Assembly: GCF_900091575.1 (NCBI RefSeq)
Contig: NZ_FMCR01000008.1
Span: 248,001-312,000, forward strand
Origin: Micromonospora saelicesensis
GTDB lineage: Bacteria > Actinomycetota > Actinomycetes > Mycobacteriales > Micromonosporaceae
Length of the DNA stretch: 64,000 nt
Direction: 5' to 3'
Part shown: one piece after another, positions 26,153 to 34,132 of the stretch
Position numbering within the stretch: the stretch's first letter is position 1
How the letters are laid out: every line of letters starts with the position of its first letter
Position numbers and translations under genes: made by a program
The notes under the pieces: generated by a model
Database searches by the model: none
What the model was told of the DNA's origin: nothing
What the model saw: the letters and a program-made list of their open reading frames with translations, nothing else

Positions 26153-26203
26153 GAACTCCTGCATGACCCTGCGGTCAAGGAGGCCTACCTCGACGTGGCC
26201 TGA
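26153..26203 (+). pseudogene. Remnant of a livF 3' end (17 codons with stop)
   Basis: Read in one frame, this stretch encodes ELLHDPAVKEAYLDVA and a TGA, the C-terminus of LivF with one change (Gly to Asp). It matches 23353-23403 at 45 of 51 bases, and five of the six differences are silent. Similarity stops abruptly at both sides. It has no start codon or ATPase domain, so it is a fragment left by recombination or by insertion of the amino acid transporter cassette at the livF 3' end. Confidence 0.85.
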
Positions 26204-26222
26204 CAGCCAATGCGGGACGAAC

Positions 26223-26259
26223 GAGCCGGCCGGTGAGGGGTGCCCTCACCGGCCGGCTC
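26223..26259. terminator. Strong hairpin after the transporter genes
   Basis: A 17-bp perfect stem GAGCCGGCCGGTGAGGG/CCCTCACCGGCCGGCTC with a three-base loop. It follows the livF remnant by 20 bases and would stop the transporter transcript. No T-tract. Confidence 0.8.
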
Positions 26260-26368
26260 GCAGTCCATCAGACCGGGATCTGCGCCCTGTCGGTCTGTTG
26301 GATCCGGAGCGCGTACACGCGCTCCGGCGGAGGAACCGCCAGGCGTTTCGCCATCTTGGCGAATCGGG

Positions 26369-26680
26369 CTAGCTGATGTAGAGCCGGAGCCAGAAGCCGC
26401 GCGTACCGCACCGATCGCAGGCCACGGCCTGGGTGGTTGCCGAACCGGCGATGCGCTCAGCCGCGACTGGACGGCTACCGCTGAACCCCGGTGCGCACCA
26501 GTAGGTGGTGTAACCGGCGGCCACCTTCGCTTGGCCGTCGGCCTCGCATTGGGGCAGCTCCGAGGGATAGTAGAAGGACATCGTGATCCAGCCGCCCGCC
26601 TGAGCCGGGGCGGCCGTGGCCGTGAGCCCACCCGCCGCGACAAGCATCGCCACGACGACTTGCATGATCGTCTTACGCAT
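26369..26680 (-). CDS. Small secreted protein, unknown function
   Basis: A 103-residue protein with a clear Sec signal peptide: MRKTIMQVVVAMLVAAGGLTATAAPAQA, probable cleavage after AQA. The mature part is about 75 residues with four cysteines that could form two disulfides, and several Tyr/Trp residues (YYPSELPQCEADGQ, TTYWCAPGFSGSRPVA, CDRCGTRGFWLRL). ATG 26680 follows GGGGG at six bases; a TTG two codons earlier has no spacing. I do not recognise the family. It lies alone between the transporter terminator and polA, on the opposite strand. Confidence 0.7.
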   Translation of the reverse strand: MRKTIMQVVVAMLVAAGGLTATAAPAQAGGWITMSFYYPSELPQCEADGQAKVAAGYTTYWCAPGFSGSRPVAAERIAGSATTQAVACDRCGTRGFWLRLYIS

Positions 26681-26885
26681 TCGCAACCCCCGTTGATCGA
26701 AGTTGCAATCAACCTAATCGATGGACACAATCATCGCTGCCCCGTCGGCGGCAGGGTCGTCGCCGACGACGGGCATGCGGCCAGTAGAGGTCCTCCCGGC
26801 CGCACCGCCGACCTCAGCTCGCGGAGTGGTTGAGGTGGTGACCCCTCTGCGCGAGGTGGTCGGCGGATCTGTCAGGGCTACGGAC

Positions 26886-26891
26886 TAGAGT
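26886..26891 (+). promoter_or_regulatory. Possible -10 box (TAGAGT) of a leaderless polA transcript
   Basis: TAGAGT ends seven bases before the polA GTG and no ribosome-binding site is seen. Transcription would begin at or near the start codon. The -35 region is not recognisable. Confidence 0.4.
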
Positions 26892-26898
26892 CGCTGCC

Positions 26899-29598
26899 GT
26901 GACAGCTACGACACCGCGCCTGCTCCTCGTCGACGGACATTCCATGGCATACCGGGCGTTCTTCGCCCTGCCTGTGGAAAACTTCTCCACCACGACGGGT
27001 CAGCCGACCAACGCGGTGTACGGCTTCACCTCGATGCTGATCAACGTGCTGCGCGACGAGCAGCCCACCCACATCGTGGTGGCCTTCGACGTCTCCCGCC
27101 ACTCCTTCCGCACCGACAAGTACGCGGAGTACAAGGCCGGCCGCAGCGAGACCCCGACCGACTTCAAGGGCCAGGTCAGCCTGGTCAAGGAGGTCCTGGC
27201 CGCGCTGCAGATCCCGGTGGTGGAGAAAGAGGGATTCGAGGCCGACGACGTCATCGCCACGCTCGCCTGCCAGGCCCGCGACCAGGGCATGTCGGTGTTG
27301 ATCAGCAGCGGTGACCGCGACGCGTTCCAGCTGGTCGACGATCAGATCACCGTCCTCTACCCGCGCAAGGGCGTCTCCGACCTGGCCCGGATGGACCCGG
27401 CGGCGATCGAGGCGAAGTACGGCGTTCCGCCACAGCAGTACCGGGACCTCGCCGCGCTGGTCGGCGAGACCAGTGACAACCTCCCCGGCATCCCGGGCGT
27501 CGGCCCGAAGACCGCGGCCAAGTGGATCACCACGTACGGCGGGGTGGAGGGCGTGATCGCCCGGGCCGACGAGATCAAGGGCAAGGCCGGCGACAGCCTG
27601 CGGGAACGGCTCGCCGACGTGATCCGCAACTACGAGATCAACTGCCTCGTCTCCGACCTGGAGCTGCCGCTGCGCCCGGAGGACAGCCGCTGGACGGGTT
27701 GGGACCGGGAGGCGGTGCACCAGGTCTTCGACACCCTGGAGTTCCGCATCCTGCGCGACCGTCTCTACCAGTACCTGGAGGCGGTCGAGCCGGAGGCCGA
27801 GTCCGGCTTCGACCTCACCGGCGAGGTGCTCACCGAGCCCGGTGCGCTGGCCGGGTGGCTGACCACGCACGTTCCGACCGGCACCCCGGTCGGGTTGGCG
27901 GTCAAGCTCGACACCGGCCCCAACCGCCGGCACACCGCCTCGATCACCGGTCTCGCGCTGGCCACCGCCGGCGGCGCGGCGGCCTGGGTCGACCCGGCAA
28001 CGCTCGACCCGACCGACGAGGGCGCCCTGGCCAGCTGGTTGGCCGACGAGCAGCGCCCCAAGGTGCTGCACGACAGCAAGCCGGCCGTGCTGGCCTGCGC
28101 CGCGCACGGCTGGCGGCTCGCCGGAATCGTCCGGGACACCCAGATCGCCGCGTACCTGGCCCGCCCCGACCAGCGGTCCTACGACCTGACCGACCTGGCG
28201 CTGCGCTACCTGCACCGGGAGCTGCGGGTGGACGTCCCGGAGTCCGGTCAGCTCACCCTCGACGGCCTCGGCGACGAAGGGGTGGTCGAGCAGAACCTGA
28301 TGCTCCAGGCCCGTGCCACCCTCGACCTGGCCGACGCGATCGACGCCGAGTTGTCCCGCGACGGCGAGCAGTCCGCCCGGCTGATGGCCGGCGTGGAGCT
28401 GCCGCTGATGCGGGTGCTGGCCACCATGGAGAGCACCGGCATCGCCGCCGACACCCACTATCTCTCCGAGTTGGAGGCCCACTTCGCCGCCGAGGTGAAG
28501 GCCGCCGCGCAGGGCGCGTACGAGGCGGTGGGTCGGGAGTTCAACCTCGGCTCGCCCAAGCAGTTGCAGGAGATCCTCTTCACCGAGCTGGGTCTGCCGA
28601 AGACCAAGAAGATCAAGACGGGCTACACCACCGACGCCGACGCCCTGCAGTGGCTCTACGCGCAGCAACCGCACCCGGTGCTGGCCCACCTGCTGCGTCA
28701 CCGGGACGTGGCCAAGCTCAAGTCGACAGTCGACGGGCTGCTGAAGTCGGTTTCCGACGACGGCCGGATCCACACCACCTTCAACCAGACCGTGGCGGCC
28801 ACCGGTCGGCTCTCCTCCACCGAGCCCAACCTGCAGAACATCCCGATCCGCACCGAGGAGGGCCGTCGGATCCGTCGGGCCTTCGTGGTGGGGGAGGGCT
28901 ACGAGTGTCTGCTCACCGCCGACTACAGCCAGATCGAGATGCGCATCATGGCGCACCTCAGCTCGGACGACGCGCTGATCGAGGCGTTCAACTCCGGCGC
29001 CGACTTCCACGCCGCCACCGCCTCGTCGGTCTTCGGGGTGCCACTCGACGAGGTCACCCCCGACCAACGCCGCAAGATCAAGGCCATGAACTACGGCCTG
29101 GCGTACGGCCTGAGCGCCTTCGGCCTGTCCCAACAGCTCACCATCAGCACCGAAGAGGCGCGCGGGCTGATGGAGAACTACTTCGCCGGCTTCGGTGGGG
29201 TGCGCGACTACCTCCAGCAGGTGGTCGCCCGGGCCCGCCAGGACGGCTACACCTCCACCATCCTCGGCCGACGCCGCTACCTGCCCGACCTGGTCAGCGA
29301 CAACCGGCAGCGCCGTGACATCGCGGAGCGGATGGCCCTCAACGCCCCCATCCAGGGCTCGGCCGCCGACATCATCAAGGTGGCGATGCTGCACGTCGAC
29401 ACCGCGCTGCGCGAGGCTGGGCTGGGCTCACGGATGCTGTTGCAGGTGCACGACGAGTTGGTCTTCGAGGTCGCCCCGGGTGAGCGGGAGTCGTTGGAGG
29501 CCCTGGTCCGGCGGGAGATGGGCGAGGCTTACCCGTTGTCGGTGCCGCTGGAGGTGTCGGTCGGTCTGGGCCGGGACTGGAACAGCGCCGATCACTGA
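26899..29598 (+). CDS. polA: DNA polymerase I
   Basis: An 899-residue family A polymerase for Okazaki fragment maturation and repair. Residues 1-300 are the 5'-3' exonuclease with LLLVDGHSMAYRAFFAL, EADDVIATLA and GVGPKTAAKW. The middle domain (about 315-500) has the 3'-5' exonuclease fold but its acidic metal ligands look degenerate, as in mycobacterial and Taq enzymes, so proofreading is doubtful. The polymerase domain has motif A (DYSQIEMRIMAHLS), motif B (RRKIKAMNYGLAYGLS) and motif C (VHDELV). GTG start with no leader. It begins the polA-rpsA-coaE-uvrB neighbourhood found in many actinobacteria. Confidence 0.97.
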   Translation: MTATTPRLLLVDGHSMAYRAFFALPVENFSTTTGQPTNAVYGFTSMLINVLRDEQPTHIVVAFDVSRHSFRTDKYAEYKAGRSETPTDFKGQVSLVKEVLAALQIPVVEKEGFEADDVIATLACQARDQGMSVLISSGDRDAFQLVDDQITVLYPRKGVSDLARMDPAAIEAKYGVPPQQYRDLAALVGETSDNLPGIPGVGPKTAAKWITTYGGVEGVIARADEIKGKAGDSLRERLADVIRNYEINCLVSDLELPLRPEDSRWTGWDREAVHQVFDTLEFRILRDRLYQYLEAVEPEAESGFDLTGEVLTEPGALAGWLTTHVPTGTPVGLAVKLDTGPNRRHTASITGLALATAGGAAAWVDPATLDPTDEGALASWLADEQRPKVLHDSKPAVLACAAHGWRLAGIVRDTQIAAYLARPDQRSYDLTDLALRYLHRELRVDVPESGQLTLDGLGDEGVVEQNLMLQARATLDLADAIDAELSRDGEQSARLMAGVELPLMRVLATMESTGIAADTHYLSELEAHFAAEVKAAAQGAYEAVGREFNLGSPKQLQEILFTELGLPKTKKIKTGYTTDADALQWLYAQQPHPVLAHLLRHRDVAKLKSTVDGLLKSVSDDGRIHTTFNQTVAATGRLSSTEPNLQNIPIRTEEGRRIRRAFVVGEGYECLLTADYSQIEMRIMAHLSSDDALIEAFNSGADFHAATASSVFGVPLDEVTPDQRRKIKAMNYGLAYGLSAFGLSQQLTISTEEARGLMENYFAGFGGVRDYLQQVVARARQDGYTSTILGRRRYLPDLVSDNRQRRDIAERMALNAPIQGSAADIIKVAMLHVDTALREAGLGSRMLLQVHDELVFEVAPGERESLEALVRREMGEAYPLSVPLEVSVGLGRDWNSADH

Positions 29599-29615
29599 TT
29601 CTGGGTTGCGGGTGG

Positions 29616-29691
29616 GGGGTTCCGGGGCGGCCCGACGTACTCCGGGCGGTCAGGCTTGATCCCTGCGTGGGTCGGGCTGCCCCGGAACCCC
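29616..29691. terminator. Long inverted repeat after polA
   Basis: Two 21-base arms, 29616-29636 and 29671-29691, pair with a single wobble around a 34-base spacer. It starts 18 bases after the polA stop, between converging genes, and is likely a bidirectional terminator. Confidence 0.7.
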
Positions 29692-29762
29692 TGACTCGGT
29701 CGTCCTGGTCGTGGCCGCTGGCGTGTCATCGACGTTGCGCGGATCTCGCGGCGGGTGACCGG

Positions 29763-30110
29763 CTACTTCAGGGGGTCGTGGCCCCAGTTCATGAGGGACC
29801 AGCGCCACTTGGTGTCGCGGACATTGCCGGAGGGGCGCTGCGCCATGTGCCGGCGTACGTAGCCGACGACCTTGCGCATGTGCTTGTAGTCGCCGTCGGA
29901 CAGGTCACCGCGTTTGCGACGGAGCAGGTTGATGATCTTCCGCCCGGATTCGTGCCCGACGGACTCGCCACCACCAGCACGACCGCCCTTGTGCCAGCCG
30001 ACCTGCTTCGACTCGTCGGTCTCCAGCCACGTGGACAGCTCACCGGGCTTCATGTTCACCGCTTCGGTGAACTCCCGGTAGGTGTCCCGGCCGTCGTCAC
30101 TTCTGCTCAT
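29763..30110 (-). CDS. DUF3140 family protein
   Basis: A 115-residue cytosolic protein of unknown function. The family pattern is clear: a YREFTEAVNMKPGELSTWLETDESKQVGW stretch, a GRKIINLLRRKRGDLSDGDY block, then MRKVVGYVRRHMAQRP and a KWRWSLMNWGHDP end. The helical, Lys/Arg-rich middle could contact nucleic acid, but there is no evidence for this. ATG 30110 overlaps the DUF2945 gene by 14 bases; the two families frequently travel together. The frame opens at 30158 but the extra residues are not family-like. Confidence 0.85.
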   Translation of the reverse strand: MSRSDDGRDTYREFTEAVNMKPGELSTWLETDESKQVGWHKGGRAGGGESVGHESGRKIINLLRRKRGDLSDGDYKHMRKVVGYVRRHMAQRPSGNVRDTKWRWSLMNWGHDPLK

Positions 30111-30315
30111 GACGCAGCGCCTCGGGGCGGTGGGCCACGTCGCGGCCCGTGCCGTCACTGCGGACCCGGTACTGCGGGTCGTCGGGGTCCGCGTTCACGG
30201 CCCGCCCGCGGATCCGCGTCCGCTCGGTGATCGTCCCCCGCACCACGCCGTACGCGCGGCTGCCGTGGGCCGACCAGGAGACATGGTCGCCCTTGTGGAA
30301 TCTCTGTTCGGCCAT
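30097..30315 (-). CDS. DUF2945 family protein (TUDOR-like, HVA1)
   Basis: A 72-residue protein with an SH3-like barrel: FHKGDHVSWSAHGSRAYGVV, then RGTITERTRI and DPDDPQYRVRSDGTGRDVAHRPEAL. The family is found in bacteria and in fungi, where it was named for a hypervirulence-associated protein; the biochemical role is unknown. It comes first in a two-gene minus-strand unit with DUF3140. Confidence 0.85.
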   Translation of the reverse strand: MAEQRFHKGDHVSWSAHGSRAYGVVRGTITERTRIRGRAVNADPDDPQYRVRSDGTGRDVAHRPEALRHEQK

Positions 30316-30351
30316 GGTCGTCGGCTACCCGAGGCGGCCAGGGCGAAACGA

Positions 30352-30957
30352 CTATGGGGTGATCTCGGCGACCGGCAGCTTGAGGTCGAACGGCTCGGTC
30401 AACTCGATCACGTCGGGCCCGTCGGCGACCAGTTCGTACTGCCGCTCACCGCCCGGCCCCACCCGGTCGCCGATCCGGTACGCGTACACGTGCACCGGGT
30501 CCTGCTCGATGCGCCAGTAGAACGGGATGCCGACGGCGGCGTACTCACAGGGCTTCGCGAATCGGTCGATCCGTCGCGTGCCGGGCGAAACGATCTCCAC
30601 GGCGAGCACGACATCCTGCGGCCGTAGCGAGGACCGGTCGGACGGTACGTCGGAGCGGCACAACAGGACATCCGGGCACCGGCTGGTGTCGTGACTGAGC
30701 TCGACCGCGACGGCCTGGGTGGCCCGCACGTCCGCCGGTGCGTGGCCTCGCAGCCACGCCCAGAGCAGGCCGCAGATGTCCTGGTGAACCAGGGTCGGGA
30801 AGGGCGCCACCTGAAGGGCTCCGTCGACGAGTTCGACGCGCCTGGAGTCGTCGTCCGGCAGGTTCCGTAGGTCGGCGAGCTGATAACCGGCGCGCTGTTG
30901 ACGTGCCGGGTGCGGACGCCAGCGGTCCGGTGATGTCGGATTCGGCCATGCGCTCAC
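30352..30957 (-). CDS. Uma2 family (DUF820) putative endonuclease
   Basis: A 201-residue protein with the restriction endonuclease-like core of the Uma2 family. After YQLADLRNLPDDDSRRVELVDGALQVAP come the PD-(D/E)xK-type elements: RCPDVLLC and VVLAVEIVSPGTRRID, then a DRFAKPCEYAAVGIPFYWRI stretch in which the usual Lys is Lys of FAKPCEY. Family members are numerous in actinobacteria and cyanobacteria; substrate unknown. It stands alone on the minus strand, 36 bases downstream-to-upstream from DUF2945 without overlap. Confidence 0.85.
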   Translation of the reverse strand: MSAWPNPTSPDRWRPHPARQQRAGYQLADLRNLPDDDSRRVELVDGALQVAPFPTLVHQDICGLLWAWLRGHAPADVRATQAVAVELSHDTSRCPDVLLCRSDVPSDRSSLRPQDVVLAVEIVSPGTRRIDRFAKPCEYAAVGIPFYWRIEQDPVHVYAYRIGDRVGPGGERQYELVADGPDVIELTEPFDLKLPVAEITP

Positions 30958-31011
30958 CGGGGGACCGTAGCGCCGGTGACGTGTGGGTCCGTCGCACCCC
31001 GCGTGCGGCGC

Positions 31012-31818
31012 TCACCCGGCGGGCTTCTCGGTGACGAAGATGGCGGTGCCGGGGAAGAGTCGTCCGCGCAGCGGGCTCCACTGCCCCCAGATCCCCTCGT
31101 GTCCTTCCGGCCACTCCGGCTCCACCAGGTCCAGCAGCCGGAACCCGGCGCCGACCAGCTCGCGGATCCGGTCGCCGAGGGTGCGGTGCTGCTCGACGTA
31201 GGTGGCCACGCCGCTCTCGTCCTGCTCCACGTACGGGGAGCGGTCGAAGTACGAGTGCACAGCCGTCAGGCCGCCCTCGCCGGGGTCGTCGAGGAAGATC
31301 CACCGCATCGGGTGGGTCACCGAGAACACCCACCGACCGCCTGGGCGCAGCACCCGGTGCACCTCGGCGAGCAGCGCCGCCGAGTCGTCCACGAACGGGA
31401 TCGCGCCGAAGGCGGTGCAGGCGACGTCGAACGACCGGTCGGCGAACGGCAGGGCGAGCGCGTCGGCCTGCACCAGCGGTACGCGTACCCCGGTGCGGTC
31501 GGCGGCCTCGGCGGCGTGCCGCAACATGCCGGCGGACAGGTCGAAGGCGACCGGCCGGGCGCCCTGGGTGGCGAGCCAGCGGGCGGCGGCCGCGGCGCCG
31601 GCGCCCACCTCCAGCACCCGCCGCCCCGACACGTCGCCGAGCAGCCGGGCGTCGGCCTCGCGTAGGCCCTCGGGGCACCACACGAAGTCCACGTCGCCGA
31701 GGAACGCGCCGTGTTCGGCCTGGTAGTCGTCGGCGTCGGTGTCCCACCAGCCGCGGTTGGCGCGCCGGGCCTCGGCGTCACCCACCCGGCGCCGGGTAAC
31801 CCGGCTGTCGTCATCCAC
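31012..31818 (-). CDS. Class I SAM-dependent methyltransferase
   Basis: A 268-residue methyltransferase. Motif I is RRVLEVGAGAAAAARWLA, the acidic motif II is PVAFDLSAGML, motif III is VPLVQADALALPFADRSFDVACTAFGAIPF, and ALLAEVHRVLRPGGRWVFSVTHP is motif V. NRGWWDTDADDYQAEHGAFL at the N-terminus is common in an actinobacterial subgroup of unknown substrate. The start is GTG 31818; TAGCGT lies six bases upstream with no ribosome-binding site, suggesting a leaderless transcript. Confidence 0.9.
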   Translation of the reverse strand: MDDDSRVTRRRVGDAEARRANRGWWDTDADDYQAEHGAFLGDVDFVWCPEGLREADARLLGDVSGRRVLEVGAGAAAAARWLATQGARPVAFDLSAGMLRHAAEAADRTGVRVPLVQADALALPFADRSFDVACTAFGAIPFVDDSAALLAEVHRVLRPGGRWVFSVTHPMRWIFLDDPGEGGLTAVHSYFDRSPYVEQDESGVATYVEQHRTLGDRIRELVGAGFRLLDLVEPEWPEGHEGIWGQWSPLRGRLFPGTAIFVTEKPAG

Positions 31819-31824
31819 GCGCTC

Positions 31825-31830
31825 ACGCTA
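31825..31830 (-). promoter_or_regulatory. Possible -10 box (TAGCGT) of a leaderless methyltransferase transcript
   Basis: TAGCGT on the minus strand, then six bases, then the GTG start. The same hexamer and spacing precede the DedA gene at 63692. Confidence 0.45.
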
Positions 31831-32301
31831 GGCCCCACCCGCCCCATCGGGTACGGCGGCGCGTCCACGATCTGCGCGACTCCTCGCCCGGCGGGCTTGA
31901 TCGATTCGTCTTCGGTGAGGTCGCGGTGTCCGAGCGGGCGGGCCGCACCACATCCAGGAAGCCGGGTCGATCAAGCCGGTGCGCGCCGGCGGGGCGGGAG
32001 GGGCTGCTGTGACGCAGGAGACAGCAGGGGTCTTTTCCGGGCGATTGTTCGGCTTTCGCAGGTCATCGCATGAAGAGAACCCGGGAGGGCTTGCACGCTG
32101 TGGTAATGCGCACGGTAGGCTAGACGATGCGCTCGCGGATCGCGTTGCCTCGGCAGGGAGCAGGTGCGCGGTCGACGGAGCCACATCATGATCTCACTAG
32201 GCGATCGTTCGGTGTGCCCGGCGACGGATCCGCTGGCGCGAACAGGTCACTGCGACACACCAGCCTGCTGTGACAACCCACCGACCGGAGCAACCGCCCA
32301 C
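31831..32301 (+). promoter_or_regulatory. Upstream region and leader of rpsA (about 470 bp)
   Basis: No gene is recognised here. It holds the 11-bp inverted repeat at 31894-31977 and a candidate promoter with TTGCAC at 32091-32096 and TAGGCT at 32116-32121 (19-base spacing). Transcription from there would leave a leader of about 175 bases before the rpsA ATG, room for the translational autocontrol known for S1 in other bacteria. Confidence 0.45.
31894..31977. repeat. Inverted repeat in the rpsA upstream gap
   Basis: GGCTTGATCGA (31894-31904) and TCGATCAAGCC (31967-31977) are perfect 11-bp arms around a 62-base spacer. It is similar in design to the CAAGATC hairpins elsewhere in the window but differs in arm sequence. 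Confidence 0.55.
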
Positions 32302-33813
32302 ATGACGAGCAGCATCGAGGCCCCCTCGAGCGCCACCCGGGTCACCCACGACGATCTCGGTTCCGAGGAGGCATTCCTCGCCGCGATCGACGAGACCATC
32401 AAGTACTTCAACGACGGCGACATTGTCGAAGGCACCGTCGTCAAGGTCGATCGGGACGAGGTCCTGCTCGACATCGGCTACAAGACCGAGGGTGTCATCC
32501 CCTCTCGGGAGTTGTCGATCAAGCACGACGTGGACCCCGCCGAGGTTGTGACGGTTGGCGACCACATCGAGGCCCTGGTCCTCCAGAAGGAGGACAAGGA
32601 GGGTCGTCTGATCCTCTCCAAGAAGCGGGCGCAGTACGAGCGGGCCTGGGGCACGATCGAGAAGATCAAGGACGAGGACGGCGTCGTCCGCGGTTCGGTC
32701 ATCGAGGTGGTCAAGGGCGGCCTCATCCTCGACATCGGGCTGCGCGGCTTCCTGCCCGCGTCCCTGGTCGAGATGCGTCGTGTGCGCGACCTGCAGCCGT
32801 ACGTCGGGCGGGAGCTCGAGGCCAAGATCATCGAGCTGGACAAGAACCGCAACAACGTGGTCCTGTCCCGCCGGGCCTGGCTGGAGCAGACGCAGTCCGA
32901 GGTGCGCACCGAGTTCCTCAACAAGCTGCAGAAGGGCCAGGTCCGCAAGGGCGTCGTGTCCTCGATCGTCAACTTCGGCGCCTTCGTGGACCTGGGCGGC
33001 GTCGACGGTCTGGTGCACGTCTCCGAGCTGTCCTGGAAGCACATCGACCACCCGTCCGAGGTCGTCGAGGTTGGCCAGGAGGTCGAGGTCGAGGTCCTGG
33101 ACGTCGACCTGGACCGCGAGCGGGTCTCGCTGTCGCTGAAGGCGACCCAGGAAGACCCGTGGCGGCAGTTCGCCCGCACCCACGCGATCCAGCAGATCGT
33201 GCCGGGTAAGGTCACCAAGCTGGTTCCGTTCGGTGCGTTCGTCCGCGTGGACGACGGCATCGAGGGCCTGGTCCACATCTCCGAGCTGGCCGAGCGCCAC
33301 GTGGAGATCCCGGAGCAGGTCGTCCAGGTTGGCTCCGAGGTCATGGTCAAGGTCATCGACATCGACCTGGAGCGCCGCCGGATCTCGCTGTCGCTCAAGC
33401 AGGCCAACGAGGGCTTCGTCGAGGGCGAGGAGCACTTCGACCCGACCCTCTACGGCATGGCCGCGACGTACGACACCGAGGGCAACTACATCTACCCCGA
33501 GGGCTTCGACCCGGAGACGGGCGAGTGGCTCGAGGGGTACGACAAGCAGCGCGAGACCTGGGAGAACCAGTACGCCGAGGCTCGTCTGCGCTGGGAGGCC
33601 CACACCAAGCAGGTGCAGACCTCTCGGGCCGCCGACGCCGAGGCTGCCGCCAACCCGACTCCGGCCGTTCCGGCCGCTGCCGGTGGCGGTGGCGGTGGCA
33701 CCACCTCCTCGTCCAGCCCGGCCCCGAGCCGGCAGGCCGAGGAGCCGGCCGGCACGCTGGCCACCGACGAGGCGCTCGCCGCACTGCGGGAGAAGCTCGC
33801 CGGCGGTAAGTGA
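32302..33813 (+). CDS. rpsA: 30S ribosomal protein S1
   Basis: A 503-residue protein with four S1 RNA-binding domains at about residues 35-105, 120-190, 208-276 and 293-362 (for example GDIVEGTVVKVDRDEVLLDIGYKTEGVIPSREL; VRKGVVSSIVNFGAFVDLGGVDGLVHVSELSW). It recruits structured mRNAs to the 30S subunit. The C-terminal 130 residues are acidic then Gly/Ser/Pro-rich, as in actinobacterial S1, and a short ALAALREKLAGGK end. ATG 32302 follows CGGAG; the frame opens at 32164 but the earlier residues are not S1-like. Confidence 0.96.
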   Translation: MTSSIEAPSSATRVTHDDLGSEEAFLAAIDETIKYFNDGDIVEGTVVKVDRDEVLLDIGYKTEGVIPSRELSIKHDVDPAEVVTVGDHIEALVLQKEDKEGRLILSKKRAQYERAWGTIEKIKDEDGVVRGSVIEVVKGGLILDIGLRGFLPASLVEMRRVRDLQPYVGRELEAKIIELDKNRNNVVLSRRAWLEQTQSEVRTEFLNKLQKGQVRKGVVSSIVNFGAFVDLGGVDGLVHVSELSWKHIDHPSEVVEVGQEVEVEVLDVDLDRERVSLSLKATQEDPWRQFARTHAIQQIVPGKVTKLVPFGAFVRVDDGIEGLVHISELAERHVEIPEQVVQVGSEVMVKVIDIDLERRRISLSLKQANEGFVEGEEHFDPTLYGMAATYDTEGNYIYPEGFDPETGEWLEGYDKQRETWENQYAEARLRWEAHTKQVQTSRAADAEAAANPTPAVPAAAGGGGGGTTSSSSPAPSRQAEEPAGTLATDEALAALREKLAGGK

Positions 33814-33832
33814 CCCGCTGAACGACGACGAC

Positions 33833-33875
33833 GGGCCCCGTCCCCGCGATCTCCGGATCGCTGGGGGCGGGGCCC
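33833..33875 (+). terminator. rpsA terminator hairpin
   Basis: GGGCCCCGTCCCCGCGATC pairs with GATCGCTGGGGGCGGGGCCC with two small irregularities around a TCCG loop, 20 bases after the rpsA stop. Confidence 0.75.
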
Positions 33876-34048
33876 TCGCCGTACCGGCCGTGCCCCGCAC
33901 TCGCCGTGGGCGGCGCGTGCCCGGGGGCGCGAGGTGCGGGGGGCGCGAGTTGCGGGCGCGGCGTGCCCCAGGCGAGTTGCTGGCGTGGTGCGCCGGGGGC
34001 CGGGGCGCTGTGGCGGCCGCGGTGAGCCCGGCGGCTGGTGCGGGCCTC

Positions 34049-34128
34049 CAAGATCGTGCTCGATCCATGTTGTAGTGGCCTCCCGGGCGCGCCGCACACC
34101 ACTAAATCCTGCTTCGAGCACGATCTTG
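34049..34128. repeat. Nested hairpin repeat, copy 4
   Basis: Eighty bases with a perfect 15-bp outer stem CAAGATCGTGCTCGA/TCGAGCACGATCTTG and an inner TAGTGG/CCACTA stem. TTGTAGTGGCCTCC resembles the inner region of copies 1 and 2 at 7.3-7.5 kb. Its right end abuts a GGGGCGC heptamer array, as in copy 3. Confidence 0.88.
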
Positions 34129-34132
34129 GCGC

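Noticed and set aside
26240..26833. A 197-residue plus-strand frame before polA
   Set aside because: It overlaps the terminator and the antisense secreted protein gene, which has a convincing signal peptide.
26878..29394. An 838-residue minus-strand open frame opposite polA
   Set aside because: Shadow of polA with low-complexity composition; no start signal and no recognisable fold.
32197..34068. A 623-residue minus-strand open frame opposite rpsA
   Set aside because: Shadow of rpsA; Leu/Asp/Val-rich repeats mirror the S1 domain repeats.
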